DNA of 64,000 bases from CAVQEK01 sp963711495. GTDB lineage: Bacteria; Bacteroidota; Bacteroidia; Cytophagales; Cyclobacteriaceae. Position numbers and translations under genes: made by a program. The stretch covers positions 62,001-126,000 of the forward strand of contig CAVQEK010000013.1 in assembly GCA_963711495.1 (NCBI GenBank). The letters run 5' to 3'. This document shows positions 1-9,208 of this stretch, piece after piece. Each line of letters starts with the position of its first letter. Within the stretch, counting starts at the first letter, position 1. The notes under the pieces were generated by a model. The model was not told the origin of the DNA, did no database searches, and was given only the letters and a program-made list of their open reading frames with translations.

Positions 1-861
1 ATTAAGCTGAACATCAAAATTTCTTATATTCGGTCTGCTCACCACGGAGATTTTGTATTCTGCGGATGAAAACCCGGCAGCTTCAAAATGGAATTCGGCA
101 TTTTGCTGAATTTTTTCGAAAGTATGACTGAAATGTTGATTGTCTCCTTTCTGCAATTTTATTCGACGTCCGTTACTTATAAGATACACATTTTCAGGAA
201 TGGTATTTCCTTCAATGGCTAGGTTAAGGTTATAGTCCTCATTTTTAAATGCAATTAACTGATGATCGTGAAGCACAAATTGAAATGGAGCCTGCGGGAT
301 GTACTTTCTGTTGAAATGCACAATTCTTTCAGTAGGTTGTGTAATGATGGCAGGTTTTATTAAGGCGATTAATAGGACGACAAGAAAAGGAAATAGCAGA
401 TATTTAACATATCGGATATTTTCTTTGAAACTTATGGCATCTTCAAATGGAATTCCGGTAATCTGACCACTTTTTTGACTAACACTGGCAGTAATTAAAG
501 CATTGTTTGAGAGGTGTAGCCTTTGTAACTGGATGAGGTTAATCAATTTGTCCTTTATATCCGGAAAAAATCCACCTATTTGTCGTGCCGCTTCATCATC
601 ACTGATTTGCCTATCTTTGATGAAAAGTCTGATGAGCGGAATGACGATCCATTTGTTAAGAACAAAAAGGCAGATCAACAAATAAGTAAAAAACAGGATT
701 GCTCTAAAGGTTGAGTTCGAGTGAAATTGATATTCAATTAAATTAAAAAATAAAAAGGCAGACAAAAGCACTGCTCCGGTGTATATAGCACCTTTCAGTA
801 CAATATTGAAATAATATTTTCTTTTGTAACCCGCTAGTTTAAATTGGATGTTGTCTCCCAA
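1..861 (-). CDS. DUF4175-family membrane protein, N-terminal 287 residues (cut by window edge)
   Basis: The reading frame runs open from 861 to base 1, so the C-terminal part lies outside the window. Two hydrophobic segments occur near residues 19-36 and 54-75, a third near residues 145-162, and a soluble, probably periplasmic part follows. The pattern, including a motif like DEAARQIGGFFPDIKDKLIN, is that of the large Bacteroidota DUF4175 proteins (usually about 1,100 residues), whose function is unknown. The frame contains no ATG in this part, and an in-frame TAA lies three codons upstream of TTG 861, so TTG is the only reasonable start. It begins 6 bases after the stop of the upstream lipoprotein gene, which suggests one transcript. 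Confidence 0.75.
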   Translation of the reverse strand, partial: MGDNIQFKLAGYKRKYYFNIVLKGAIYTGAVLLSAFLFFNLIEYQFHSNSTFRAILFFTYLLICLFVLNKWIVIPLIRLFIKDRQISDDEAARQIGGFFPDIKDKLINLIQLQRLHLSNNALITASVSQKSGQITGIPFEDAISFKENIRYVKYLLFPFLVVLLIALIKPAIITQPTERIVHFNRKYIPQAPFQFVLHDHQLIAFKNEDYNLNLAIEGNTIPENVYLISNGRRIKLQKGDNQHFSHTFEKIQQNAEFHFEAAGFSSAEYKISVVSRPNIRNFDVQLN

Positions 862-867
862 ACTTTG

Positions 868-2628
868 TTATAGTTTTTCGGCCTCTTCGAAATAAACTTC
901 ACTCAAATCCCTGTACTGCATGGGATTGTTCGGAAAATTCTTAACGTATGACTGAATTAGCCGATAACCCTCATCATACCAAAGGATTATTACCGGTGCA
1001 TCGTCCATCAGGTGATTTTCCGCCTTTTTAAAATATTTGTTGGCTTCATCGATAGATTTGGCATTCAAAGCTGCTTCATAAAGCCTGTCATAATCCTTAT
1101 TCACATAACGTGCAACATTCGGATATGATACTTCATTTAACGAATTCGGCACATCTTTGCTATAAAACAACCATAGAAAATTTTCAGGACTTGGAAAATC
1201 CGCAACCCATCCGGCCCGTAGTATATTATAGTCGCCTTTATAACTTTTATCTAGCAATTGTGCAAATGGTAATATATTCAACTCAAGATCTACATTTAAG
1301 TGGTCTTTTAATTGTTTTTGGATTTCAACTGCCACATTCGTATTTCTTTCCCCTTCCGCGTTTAAAAGAAATTTTAGTTTTGGAAAACCCTGTCCTCCAG
1401 GATATCCGGCCTTGGCCAGGTAATATCTTGCCGAATCAATATTCAACGTATATCCCCGGATATTATTAATATTATAATTGCTTAATACGGGGGGAGTAAT
1501 TCCATGATTTCCAGGGGCATATCCTTCCCCATTGAGTACAAAATCAAGAATTTTTGTTCGATCTATTGCGAAATTAAAAGCCTTGCGGACATTTTTATTT
1601 TTAAATACACCGCTTTGATTGTTTAATGTTAGAAATTGCGTCATCATTTCAGGAGAACGTTGTAATTGGAATTGACTGTATTCTCCATTGGCACCAGGCA
1701 TGGTCTCCTCTAAAATTTCTATGATGTATTCCGTTGGTAATCGATAGATCATTTCAAGGTTACCTTTGCGGAATTCAAACAATTCTGTCTTCTTATCCTT
1801 GATAAACTGAATGCTCACGGCATCTAAAAAGGGCAATTGGTTTCCAAACTCATCTTTGCGGTAATAATTTGGATTTCTTTTCAATACGATGGAAATATCT
1901 TCATCGACGTCATTTGTATTTAGGGTATATGGACCGGTACCAACAGCATGTATACGCATATCAACGCCATATTTATTTTCCGCTTCGTGAGGATAAATGA
2001 AACACGCAGGACGCGCAAGGTCCACGATGAAGAGCGAATTTGGCTCTGTTAATTGTATCTGAACAGTATAATCATCCAAAACTTTAATGCCTTCCACATC
2101 AAACCCCGGATTTTGATCATTTTCTGTGGCTGCATAATATTTGCTTGCCCCTTTAATAATATCCTGAAAAATCGCAAAATTCTGATTGTTGATATTTTTT
2201 GTACATAATTTTGTGAAGCAATATTTGACATCATTGGCCGTAAACGCCCTCCCTTTACCTTCCGGAAAACATGGATCGTCATGAAAATAAACCCCGTGTT
2301 TCAGGTGAAATGTATATACAGTTCCGGATTCATCGACATCATATTTTTCAGCAAGGCAATTGATTACCCTTAAAGTTTCATCATCGAATTTGAAAAGACC
2401 CTCATAAATTTGAGAAGCAACCCGATATGAATAAGCGTCGGTGATATTATGCGGGAATAAATTTTTAATATATTCAGATTCATTAATTCTCATTACGCCT
2501 CCATAAAACCTGCCACCACTCGCTGGGCGCAATGTCCCTGTTTCAGCATTTTCTTTTTTACCAGAACCACAACCCATCGCTAAAATTGCGACCATTAAAA
2601 AAATATAAAAATCACTAAACAATTTCAT
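868..2628 (-). CDS. peptide-binding lipoprotein of an ABC transporter (SBP family 5, DppA/OppA type)
   Basis: A 586-residue protein that begins with a lipoprotein signal peptide ending in the lipobox AMGC (Cys near residue 20). The mature part has the order and length of family 5 solute-binding proteins, which capture di- or oligopeptides in the periplasm and hand them to an ABC permease. Family features include the early segment SYRVASQIYEGLFKFD, a central VGTGPYTL block and KNVRKAFNFAIDRTKI. No permease or ATPase genes lie beside it, so the partner transporter must be encoded elsewhere. The DUF4175 gene follows after 6 bases. Substrate cannot be told from the sequence. Confidence 0.88.
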   Translation of the reverse strand: MKLFSDFYIFLMVAILAMGCGSGKKENAETGTLRPASGGRFYGGVMRINESEYIKNLFPHNITDAYSYRVASQIYEGLFKFDDETLRVINCLAEKYDVDESGTVYTFHLKHGVYFHDDPCFPEGKGRAFTANDVKYCFTKLCTKNINNQNFAIFQDIIKGASKYYAATENDQNPGFDVEGIKVLDDYTVQIQLTEPNSLFIVDLARPACFIYPHEAENKYGVDMRIHAVGTGPYTLNTNDVDEDISIVLKRNPNYYRKDEFGNQLPFLDAVSIQFIKDKKTELFEFRKGNLEMIYRLPTEYIIEILEETMPGANGEYSQFQLQRSPEMMTQFLTLNNQSGVFKNKNVRKAFNFAIDRTKILDFVLNGEGYAPGNHGITPPVLSNYNINNIRGYTLNIDSARYYLAKAGYPGGQGFPKLKFLLNAEGERNTNVAVEIQKQLKDHLNVDLELNILPFAQLLDKSYKGDYNILRAGWVADFPSPENFLWLFYSKDVPNSLNEVSYPNVARYVNKDYDRLYEAALNAKSIDEANKYFKKAENHLMDDAPVIILWYDEGYRLIQSYVKNFPNNPMQYRDLSEVYFEEAEKL

Positions 2629-2733
2629 AATTCATTAAAAATTAGGCAATTATATAATATAATCGGTAAATATATATTTATTTTCCATCAATATCTATTG
2701 GTCTAATGCAGGATTCAAAGGCCAATAATATTT

Positions 2734-2763
2734 CAAAATTAAATAATGATCAGTTTGTCAAAA
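2734..2763 (-). promoter_or_regulatory. predicted Bacteroidota promoter of the peptide-binding lipoprotein gene
   Basis: On the minus strand TAATTTTG (2734-2741) fits the Bacteroidota -7 element TAnnTTTG. TTTTG (2759-2763) lies 17 bases upstream and can serve as the -33 element. The start codon at 2628 is about 105 bases downstream. Confidence 0.5.
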
Positions 2764-2905
2764 CAATTATTGATCAGCTTTCCATACTCCCGGTTTCGAA
2801 TAAATTTAAGACCTGTTTGCTATTATAAGTTTTGCATTTCCATTGGGATCTTCCATAAATATTACCAAAACTCATCGAAAGAAGTGGAAGTGTAACTAAA
2901 ACCGA

Positions 2906-3262
2906 TCACAACAATTCCTCCTTATGAAAATATTCTAAAATATTCATTTTTAAGAATCTTTCCTGCTCCAGCAAATCAAAATGAGGCAATTTTTTGACTA
3001 ATTTCCAATGCGGCCAACCATCCTTGTCGAGTCCTTCCAACGAATAAAATCCGGCAAAACTGAGCACCTTGCAAATTGCGATGTGCATCAAATCGCGTTT
3101 TTCTTCTTTAGAAAAGGTCCTGACTCCAAGGCCTAATTCCTGAACTCCGATCATGAAAAGAATACTTTTCACATCGGCAGGTCGTTTACCCAAAATTTCC
3201 TCTAATTTGTCCAACAGCTCGTGCCATTTTTGATCCAGTTCAAGATCTCTCTCATACATCAT
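2906..3262 (-). CDS. conserved-looking hypothetical protein, 118 residues
   Basis: I do not recognise this family with certainty. The protein is soluble, charged and mostly helical by appearance, without signal peptide or membrane segment, so it is probably cytoplasmic. The centre holds a hydrophobic stretch with ILFMIGVQELGLGVRTFSKE, followed by MHIAICKVL, and the C-terminal half is rich in aromatic residues. It begins with two adjacent ATG codons. It stands alone between the lipoprotein gene and divergent comF, and a good -7 element lies 58 bases upstream, so it is likely transcribed singly. Similar small proteins appear to be common in Bacteroidota, but that is memory, not a search. Confidence 0.65.
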   Translation of the reverse strand: MMYERDLELDQKWHELLDKLEEILGKRPADVKSILFMIGVQELGLGVRTFSKEEKRDLMHIAICKVLSFAGFYSLEGLDKDGWPHWKLVKKLPHFDLLEQERFLKMNILEYFHKEELL

Positions 3263-3319
3263 TGTATCCCCTCAAAAATTTGACTTTTCTCCAATAAAGT
3301 TTAACTTTTTCGAACTTTA

Positions 3320-3327
3320 CAAATATA
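3320..3327 (-). promoter_or_regulatory. predicted -7 element upstream of the 118-residue hypothetical gene
   Basis: TATATTTG on the minus strand matches TAnnTTTG exactly. It lies 58 bases upstream of the start at 3262, in the divergent space shared with comF. No clear -33 element is visible. Confidence 0.4.
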
Positions 3328-3374
3328 AATCGTAAATATTTGAAAAGCGGTACACTCTTACAACTAACCTGTAC

Positions 3375-4055
3375 ATGTTCAGTGATTTTTTAAATCTATT
3401 TTTCCCCAGGATTTGTGCTGTTTGCCAGCAGCCTTTGGTAAAGAACGAAGAAATTATTTGTTTATCCTGTCAAATTAAATTTCCCAGAACAAATTTTTTG
3501 AGTTTATATGAAAATCCTTTGAAAGACAGATTTACAGGTAAAGTTGATGTAAAATATGCCATGGCGTTATTCAATTTTCATAAAGCCGGTATTACCCAAA
3601 AACTGCTCCACCAACTGAAATATGGCAACCGGCCAGAAATTGGACAATTGGCCGGAAGATGGTTGGCTGCAGAAATAATAAAGCACAATAAACAAGAAGA
3701 ATTCGATATAATACTACCGGTGCCGCTGCATAAACAGAAAAAGAGAAAACGAGGATACAATCAAAGTGACCATTTTGCTATGGGAATTGCTTCTGCACTC
3801 AATATTCTTGTACACACAACATTGATACGGAGAATAAGAAAAGGAGAAAGTCAAACCCACAAAACAAGGATGGAGCGATGGGAAAATGTGAATCAGGCAT
3901 TTCAGGTTGTTGACCCTGACAAATTAAAAGAAAAGAGAGTATTACTGGTGGACGATGTTATCACCACCGGAGCAACCATTGAGGCTTGTATTTTGCCACT
4001 CAAAGACCACGGCGTATCTGAAATTAGCGTTGCTTCAATTGCCATGGCAAAATAA
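3375..4055 (+). CDS. comF: ComF-family phosphoribosyltransferase-like protein
   Basis: A 226-residue protein with the two parts of ComF/GntX proteins. The N-terminus has a four-cysteine zinc ribbon (ICAVC near residue 12 and ICLSC near residue 29). The C-terminal type I phosphoribosyltransferase fold carries the PRPP-binding motif VLLVDDVITTGAT near residue 192 and the family segment KRGYNQ. ComF proteins are needed for uptake of transforming DNA in naturally competent bacteria, although many homologues have no proven role. The gene is single, transcribed away from the hypothetical gene and convergent with gldJ. A hairpin lies directly after its stop. Confidence 0.9.
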   Translation: MFSDFLNLFFPRICAVCQQPLVKNEEIICLSCQIKFPRTNFLSLYENPLKDRFTGKVDVKYAMALFNFHKAGITQKLLHQLKYGNRPEIGQLAGRWLAAEIIKHNKQEEFDIILPVPLHKQKKRKRGYNQSDHFAMGIASALNILVHTTLIRRIRKGESQTHKTRMERWENVNQAFQVVDPDKLKEKRVLLVDDVITTGATIEACILPLKDHGVSEISVASIAMAK

Positions 4056-4080
4056 AAAAGCTGTTCATTTAATGAACAGC
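4054..4080 (-). terminator. intrinsic terminator between comF and gldJ, best on the minus strand
   Basis: A perfect 10-base inverted repeat (4060-4069 with 4071-4080) surrounds one unpaired base. In practice this gives an 8-pair stem with a 5-base loop. Read on the minus strand the stem is followed by TTTTTTATTTT, a classic rho-independent terminator for gldJ. On the plus strand the trailing T-tract is weak, so termination of comF is less certain. Confidence 0.8.
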
Positions 4081-4113
4081 CTCTTCTTCATATTTTAATG
4101 CGAATTTCTATTC

Positions 4114-5349
4114 TTAGTAATTCGAACCTGCCCGGATCATCGCACAACGGAATCCAATAGTGGCAGTAGATGAATCCTGATCAAGGAATCTTCTGGTACC
4201 AGGAGACAACCAATAGGAAATATCATCCCAAGAACCACCTTTATAGACCCTTGACCGATCAGAAATTAAAGAGTTGAATGACTTGTAATCATAACCTTCT
4301 TCCGGATCATCAATATTCGGGCTTGTGATCGACCTTCCAATTAAATCTTCTTTACTTCTTCTCACAGGGTTCAAATCGTTCATATCCTGAAAAGACAATG
4401 GACGATAAACATCAAATACCCATTCGTTTACATTACCAGCCATATTGTAGAGACCAAAGTCATTTGGCGGATATTCATAAACATAAGCCGTGATCATTGC
4501 GCCATCATTGAGTTTTCCGGCGATACCTGCATAATCGCCTCTTCCACGTTTAAAGTTACCGAGGAAATAACCCATTTTCTTGCCATAAGGATTACGCAAT
4601 GAATGACCATCCCAGGGATATACCCGGCCATGTGTCTGATTTTCATCGAGCCATTGTGTTCCGATTAATGCCTGTGCCGCATATTCCCATTCTGCTTCAC
4701 TCGGCAACCGGTAATTAGGGAGCACCACACCCGTTTCTAATGGAATTCTTCCACCGGTAGCTTCCGGGGCTTCTTCTAAACCGGCATCTTCAGCCAGTTT
4801 CAAGTTAACCACCGCGGTTCTCCAAGCACAGTAATCCACTGCCTGTCTCCAGCTAACACCCACAACTGGAAAATATCGAAATCCCGGATATCTTAAATAA
4901 TGATCAACATAAGGATCATTGTAAGCCAACGACCGGGCCCAAACGGCTGTATCCGGCAAAGCTGATTCATAATATTCCCGGGATGAATCCAATTTCACGT
5001 AATAAAGGTATTCAAGCCAGTGGATGTTTGCCACTTCGGTTTCGTCCATATAGAATGAGGCTACGGTGACTGTTCTCTCTAAATTGTCGTGAGAGTTGTA
5101 AATATCCTCTTCAAATGAACCTAAAATGGATCTGCCACCTTCAATAAATACCAAATTAGGCCCTTCCGGCTGACCCTTGAAATCATTTACCTGGAAACCT
5201 TCGTCAGCATTATATTCCAGTCCGGTAGCAGTACTTACACGACCTGGATTTTCTGCAGTAGGTTTGCTTCCTGATTTACAGGAAGAAAGGTATGCTACCA
5301 GTACAATAAGCAGGATTGAATTCGGTAAAAAATTCACAAATTTTTTCAT
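4114..5349 (-). CDS. gldJ: GldJ-like gliding-motility/secretion lipoprotein (SUMF1 fold)
   Basis: A lipoprotein of 411 residues with a formylglycine-generating-enzyme (SUMF1) fold. GldJ is an outer-membrane lipoprotein of the gliding machinery linked to type IX secretion in Bacteroidota; related SUMF1 lipoproteins include GldK. Evidence is the start of the domain (GPNLVFIEGG), the segment SFYMDETEVANIHWLEYLYY, PSEAEWEYAA, NEWVFDVYRP and the end GFRCAMIRAG. I chose ATG 5349 over the upstream ATG 5388 because it gives a compact signal peptide ending in LSSC. The protein is shorter than the roughly 560 residues of Flavobacterium GldJ. No other gld or por gene is in the window. A general SUMF1 lipoprotein is the alternative. 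Confidence 0.75.
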   Translation of the reverse strand: MKKFVNFLPNSILLIVLVAYLSSCKSGSKPTAENPGRVSTATGLEYNADEGFQVNDFKGQPEGPNLVFIEGGRSILGSFEEDIYNSHDNLERTVTVASFYMDETEVANIHWLEYLYYVKLDSSREYYESALPDTAVWARSLAYNDPYVDHYLRYPGFRYFPVVGVSWRQAVDYCAWRTAVVNLKLAEDAGLEEAPEATGGRIPLETGVVLPNYRLPSEAEWEYAAQALIGTQWLDENQTHGRVYPWDGHSLRNPYGKKMGYFLGNFKRGRGDYAGIAGKLNDGAMITAYVYEYPPNDFGLYNMAGNVNEWVFDVYRPLSFQDMNDLNPVRRSKEDLIGRSITSPNIDDPEEGYDYKSFNSLISDRSRVYKGGSWDDISYWLSPGTRRFLDQDSSTATIGFRCAMIRAGSNY

Positions 5350-5410
5350 AACCTGTTGATTAACATTTAACTTATTCGCTGTTTTCAATTAGTATTAAGC
5401 GGTAAAAACA

Positions 5411-5418
5411 CAAATTTA
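5411..5418 (-). promoter_or_regulatory. predicted -7 element of gldJ
   Basis: TAAATTTG on the minus strand matches TAnnTTTG. It lies 62 bases upstream of ATG 5349 but only 23 bases upstream of the alternative ATG at 5388, so it does not by itself decide the start. A TTG triplet 24 bases further upstream is a weak -33 candidate. Confidence 0.4.
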
Positions 5419-5567
5419 AAATAACCTAAAAATTCGAATGGCCAATATCTCCATTAAATCCAACACTTTAAAAGAAAAGTAATAACAAATATTACATTTG
5501 TTTTCTGTTAAAGGACTTTGACCCCAAAAACACACTGTTATATAATAGAAATAACAATTTAACAATT

Positions 5568-8500
5568 TTATTGTACTGTAATAGGGCTTAATTCAATCAT
5601 CTCATTCAGTGCTTCTCTGGCAATTTCTACTGTTTCTATATTTTCAATGATCAGTATGGCTCTGTTTTTTACCTCTTTAAGTTTGCAGGTACGCGGATGC
5701 CTTTTCACAAATCTCAAAATATTGCCAAAAAGCTCAGATTTATAAAACCGGGAATTTTCTGTAGAAACCAGGTAGCCCTTTAAAGTGCCATTTTTTAGGA
5801 TTACTTTTTCAAAGCCAAGTTTTTCTGCTAGCCATCTTAGGCGCACAATTTTAATAAGATCCTGAACCGGTTGCGGTATTGAACCAAACCGGTCTTTGAT
5901 AGAATTGACATACCGCTGCAAATGCTCTTCGTCCTTAATATTATCAAGTTCATTGTATAAATGTAACCTTTCGGAGATATTGCTTACATATTCTTCTGGT
6001 ATAAGCACCTCAAAATCTGTTTCAATATTGCAATCCTTAACTAACAGTGACTCATCTATTTTTAGTTCGTGCTTAAAGAGATCCTTAAACTCATTTTCCT
6101 TCAATTCGCTAACAGCTTCATCAAGAATTTTATGATAGGTATCAAATCCAAGGTCATTGATAAAACCACTTTGTTCAGCACCCAACAAGTTCCCCGCACC
6201 ACGGATATCAAGATCGCGCATTGCTACTTTGAAACCATCACCAAGCTGAGAAAATTCTTCCAGGGTTTTAAGCCTTTTTCGTGCTTCAGATGTAAGTCCT
6301 ATACTAGGAGGTGAAAGTAAATAACAGAACGCCTTCTTGTTTGATCGCCCAACACGACCGCGCATCTGATGAAGATCGGATAATCCAAAAGTATGTGCCT
6401 GATTAATAATAATAGTGTTGGCATTGGGTATATCCAGTCCGGATTCTATAATGTTGGTTGAAATCAAAACATCATATTCTCCCTCAATGAACTTTATCAT
6501 TACTTTCTCTAATTTGTGGCCCTCCATTTGTCCATGGGCAATACCAATTCTGGCATCAGGGACCAGTTTAATGATAATATTGCCGACCTGTTCAATATCC
6601 TTGATGCGGTTGTGTACAAAAAACACCTGTCCCCCACGACGCAATTCATAACTTATTGCATCGCGAATAATTGCTTCATTGAAAGTGTGAATTTCTGTGG
6701 TAACCGGTTGGCGGTTTGGTGGAGGTGTAGCAATGACACTGAGGTCTCGTGCCCCCATCAATGAAAAATGTAATGTTCTTGGAATTGGTGTGGCAGTAAG
6801 CGTGAGTACATCCACATTTACTCTCATTTGTTTCAGTTTTTCTTTGACACTGACGCCAAATTTTTGCTCCTCATCAATGACAAGTAATCCCAGATCTTTG
6901 AAATTGACATCTTTATTGACAATTCTGTGGGTGCCGATCAGAATATCAATTTTTCCATCGGTAACATCCTTAAGAATTTTTTTTATGGCAGGTCCGGATT
7001 TGAACCGGTTCAGATATTCTATGGTGATTGGAAAATCGACTAATCGCTCTTTAAAAGTATGATAATGTTGCATGGCCAGAATAGTAGTCGGGACCAGAAT
7101 AGCAACCTGTTTCCCGTTGTGAACGGCCTTAAAAGCAGCTCTAATAGCCACCTCAGTTTTACCAAAACCAACGTCACCACAAACAAGCCGGTCCATCGGA
7201 TGAGGATTTTCCATATCTGCTTTAACGTCATTGGTTGCCGAAGCCTGGTCGGGGGTATCTTCATAAATGAAAGATGATTCCAATTCTGCTTGTAAATATT
7301 CATCTGGTGGATAGGCAAAACCCGGGGCTGTTTTTCTCTTGGCATAAAGATTAATCAGGTCTTTGGCTATATCCTTAACTTTTTTACTAATACGTTTTTT
7401 CTTGTTTTCCCATTCCTGAGATCCAAGTTTACTGATGGCAGGAGGTACACCCTCCTTACCACTATATTTTGAAATTTTATGCAAGGAATGAATACTGACA
7501 AATAGCAGATCATCGTCTCGATAAACCAGACGCAGGGCTTCCTGTTCATTCCCGCTAATATTTATTTTATCCAGCCCCGCAAATCTTCCGATACCATAAT
7601 CAATGTGGGTGACATAGTCTCCTGGATTTAGATTTTCCAGTTCACGTAATGTAAGTGACCTTGATCGTGTGTATTTGTCGTTGGTCTTGTATCGATGATA
7701 TCGTTCAAACAATTGATGATCTGTGTAACACGCAATTTTCATTTCAAGATCAACAAACCCCTGTCGCAATGAAATATTAAGATGGTCAAACGTGAGGTAA
7801 GGATCGATTTCTTCAAAAATTGATTTCAGCCGTTCAAATTGTTTGAAGGAATCGGCTACCAGTATATTCGTGATGCCCTGCAACTGATTTTCATCCAAAT
7901 TTTGGGTGATCAATTCAAAGTTTTTATGGAAAGATGGTTGTGGTGAAACATCGAATTCAAAAACTTGTGCCGGGCTTGAGGAAAATCGATGCCCAAATTC
8001 AATAATGGGGAAATTCGATAAGTTGTTATGAAACGAAGATTCGTCCTCGAAGAGATCACTGGGTTTCAATACAATTTGTGTATCATTGGAATGGGCTAAT
8101 ATTTTTTGAAATGCACTTTCTGTTTTATGAAAATTTTTAGCAATCACATCGTACATCATCTCCAGATCTTTAATCCAGACCTTGGTATTTTTTGGAATAA
8201 ATTCAAGAAATGATTGCCGCTGTTCTTCCAATAGCCGGGTTTGAACATTAGGAATAATATTGATTTCTCTGAGTGAAGAATTGGACAATTGATTTTCAGG
8301 ATCAAAAGTCCGGATACTTTCCAATTCATCGCCAAATAATTCGATACGATATGGCAAATCGTTTGCATAGGAATAAATATCAATTATACCGCCTCGCACA
8401 GAAAATTGCCCCGGTTCGTAGACAAAATCTGTTTTTTCAAAATCATAAGTAATTAATAATTCAACCAATGTATCAAGATCGATATCCTCTCCTACTTTGA

Positions 8501-8939
8501 GTGAAATTGTATTCTTGAGAAGGGACCTTTTGTTGATGACTTTTTCGGTTAGGGCTTCAGGATATGTTACAATCAATTCACCTGATATTGCTTTATGATT
8601 TATTTTATTCAGAATTTCTGCGCGCCGTAAAACATTGGCATTTTCAATTTCTTCAAATTCATAAGGTCGTTTGTAAGACGTTGGAAAAAAAAGCACCTCT
8701 TTACTCCCCATCAGGTTCTGTAAATCATTATGAAAATACGCAGCTTCTTCTTTGTCTTGTAAAATGTACAAGGAATTTTGATGATTCAAATCAAAAACTG
8801 AGGCAGCCAATACTGCATCAAGACTTCCCGTAAGGCCTTTGAGCCGGATGTGATGACTGTGATTGGGCTTTATACTTTCAGCCAATGACTGGATTATGGC
8901 ATTTTCCTTATATATTGATATGAATTCCTTGAGTTTCAA
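5568..8939 (-). CDS. mfd: transcription-repair coupling factor Mfd
   Basis: A 1,123-residue superfamily 2 DNA translocase that pushes stalled RNA polymerase off damaged DNA and recruits UvrA for nucleotide excision repair. The parts appear in the usual order: a UvrB-like N-terminal module, the RNA polymerase interaction domain with YVTHIDYGIGRFAGL, the RecG-like translocase with Walker A (CGDVGFGKTEVA), the DEEQ box, TLTATPIPRTLHFS, the QMRGRVGRS helicase motif, and a C-terminal TRCF domain. Length is normal. The start is TTG at 8939; there is no ATG in the first 100 codons and a -7 element lies 24 bases upstream. It appears to be transcribed alone. Confidence 0.97.
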   Translation of the reverse strand: MKLKEFISIYKENAIIQSLAESIKPNHSHHIRLKGLTGSLDAVLAASVFDLNHQNSLYILQDKEEAAYFHNDLQNLMGSKEVLFFPTSYKRPYEFEEIENANVLRRAEILNKINHKAISGELIVTYPEALTEKVINKRSLLKNTISLKVGEDIDLDTLVELLITYDFEKTDFVYEPGQFSVRGGIIDIYSYANDLPYRIELFGDELESIRTFDPENQLSNSSLREINIIPNVQTRLLEEQRQSFLEFIPKNTKVWIKDLEMMYDVIAKNFHKTESAFQKILAHSNDTQIVLKPSDLFEDESSFHNNLSNFPIIEFGHRFSSSPAQVFEFDVSPQPSFHKNFELITQNLDENQLQGITNILVADSFKQFERLKSIFEEIDPYLTFDHLNISLRQGFVDLEMKIACYTDHQLFERYHRYKTNDKYTRSRSLTLRELENLNPGDYVTHIDYGIGRFAGLDKINISGNEQEALRLVYRDDDLLFVSIHSLHKISKYSGKEGVPPAISKLGSQEWENKKKRISKKVKDIAKDLINLYAKRKTAPGFAYPPDEYLQAELESSFIYEDTPDQASATNDVKADMENPHPMDRLVCGDVGFGKTEVAIRAAFKAVHNGKQVAILVPTTILAMQHYHTFKERLVDFPITIEYLNRFKSGPAIKKILKDVTDGKIDILIGTHRIVNKDVNFKDLGLLVIDEEQKFGVSVKEKLKQMRVNVDVLTLTATPIPRTLHFSLMGARDLSVIATPPPNRQPVTTEIHTFNEAIIRDAISYELRRGGQVFFVHNRIKDIEQVGNIIIKLVPDARIGIAHGQMEGHKLEKVMIKFIEGEYDVLISTNIIESGLDIPNANTIIINQAHTFGLSDLHQMRGRVGRSNKKAFCYLLSPPSIGLTSEARKRLKTLEEFSQLGDGFKVAMRDLDIRGAGNLLGAEQSGFINDLGFDTYHKILDEAVSELKENEFKDLFKHELKIDESLLVKDCNIETDFEVLIPEEYVSNISERLHLYNELDNIKDEEHLQRYVNSIKDRFGSIPQPVQDLIKIVRLRWLAEKLGFEKVILKNGTLKGYLVSTENSRFYKSELFGNILRFVKRHPRTCKLKEVKNRAILIIENIETVEIAREALNEMIELSPITVQ

Positions 8940-8962
8940 ATGTCTAAAAATTAAAAAGGCAA

Positions 8963-8970
8963 CAAAGTTA
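8963..8970 (-). promoter_or_regulatory. predicted -7 element of mfd
   Basis: TAACTTTG on the minus strand matches TAnnTTTG and sits 24 bases upstream of the TTG start at 8939, supporting that start. No convincing -33 element was seen. The rest of the divergent space up to 9208 shows no gene. Confidence 0.45.
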
Positions 8971-9208
8971 ACAAATATTAACGGTAAAAAACGTTATCTA
9001 ATTGCTAACAGATTGTAAGTGAGTTTTTATTATAAGTAAAACCCTTTGATTAAATTACGGTTTAATATAAGGTCTTATTATTCGCCAGCGATATTGCCAG
9101 GAGAATAGTTTAACAGCATTAAGTTTTCCTGAAAGTTCAGAAATCTTAATGAAATTTATTGACATCCAATAGTTCTATTCAACCTATGAAAATGTAATCA
9201 TTAATGGA

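Noticed and set aside
2700..2790. Inverted sequences around TATTGG/CCAATA and repeated TGATCAG as a regulatory site
   Set aside because: Short, imperfect and in AT-rich DNA; no T-tract and no known operator matches.
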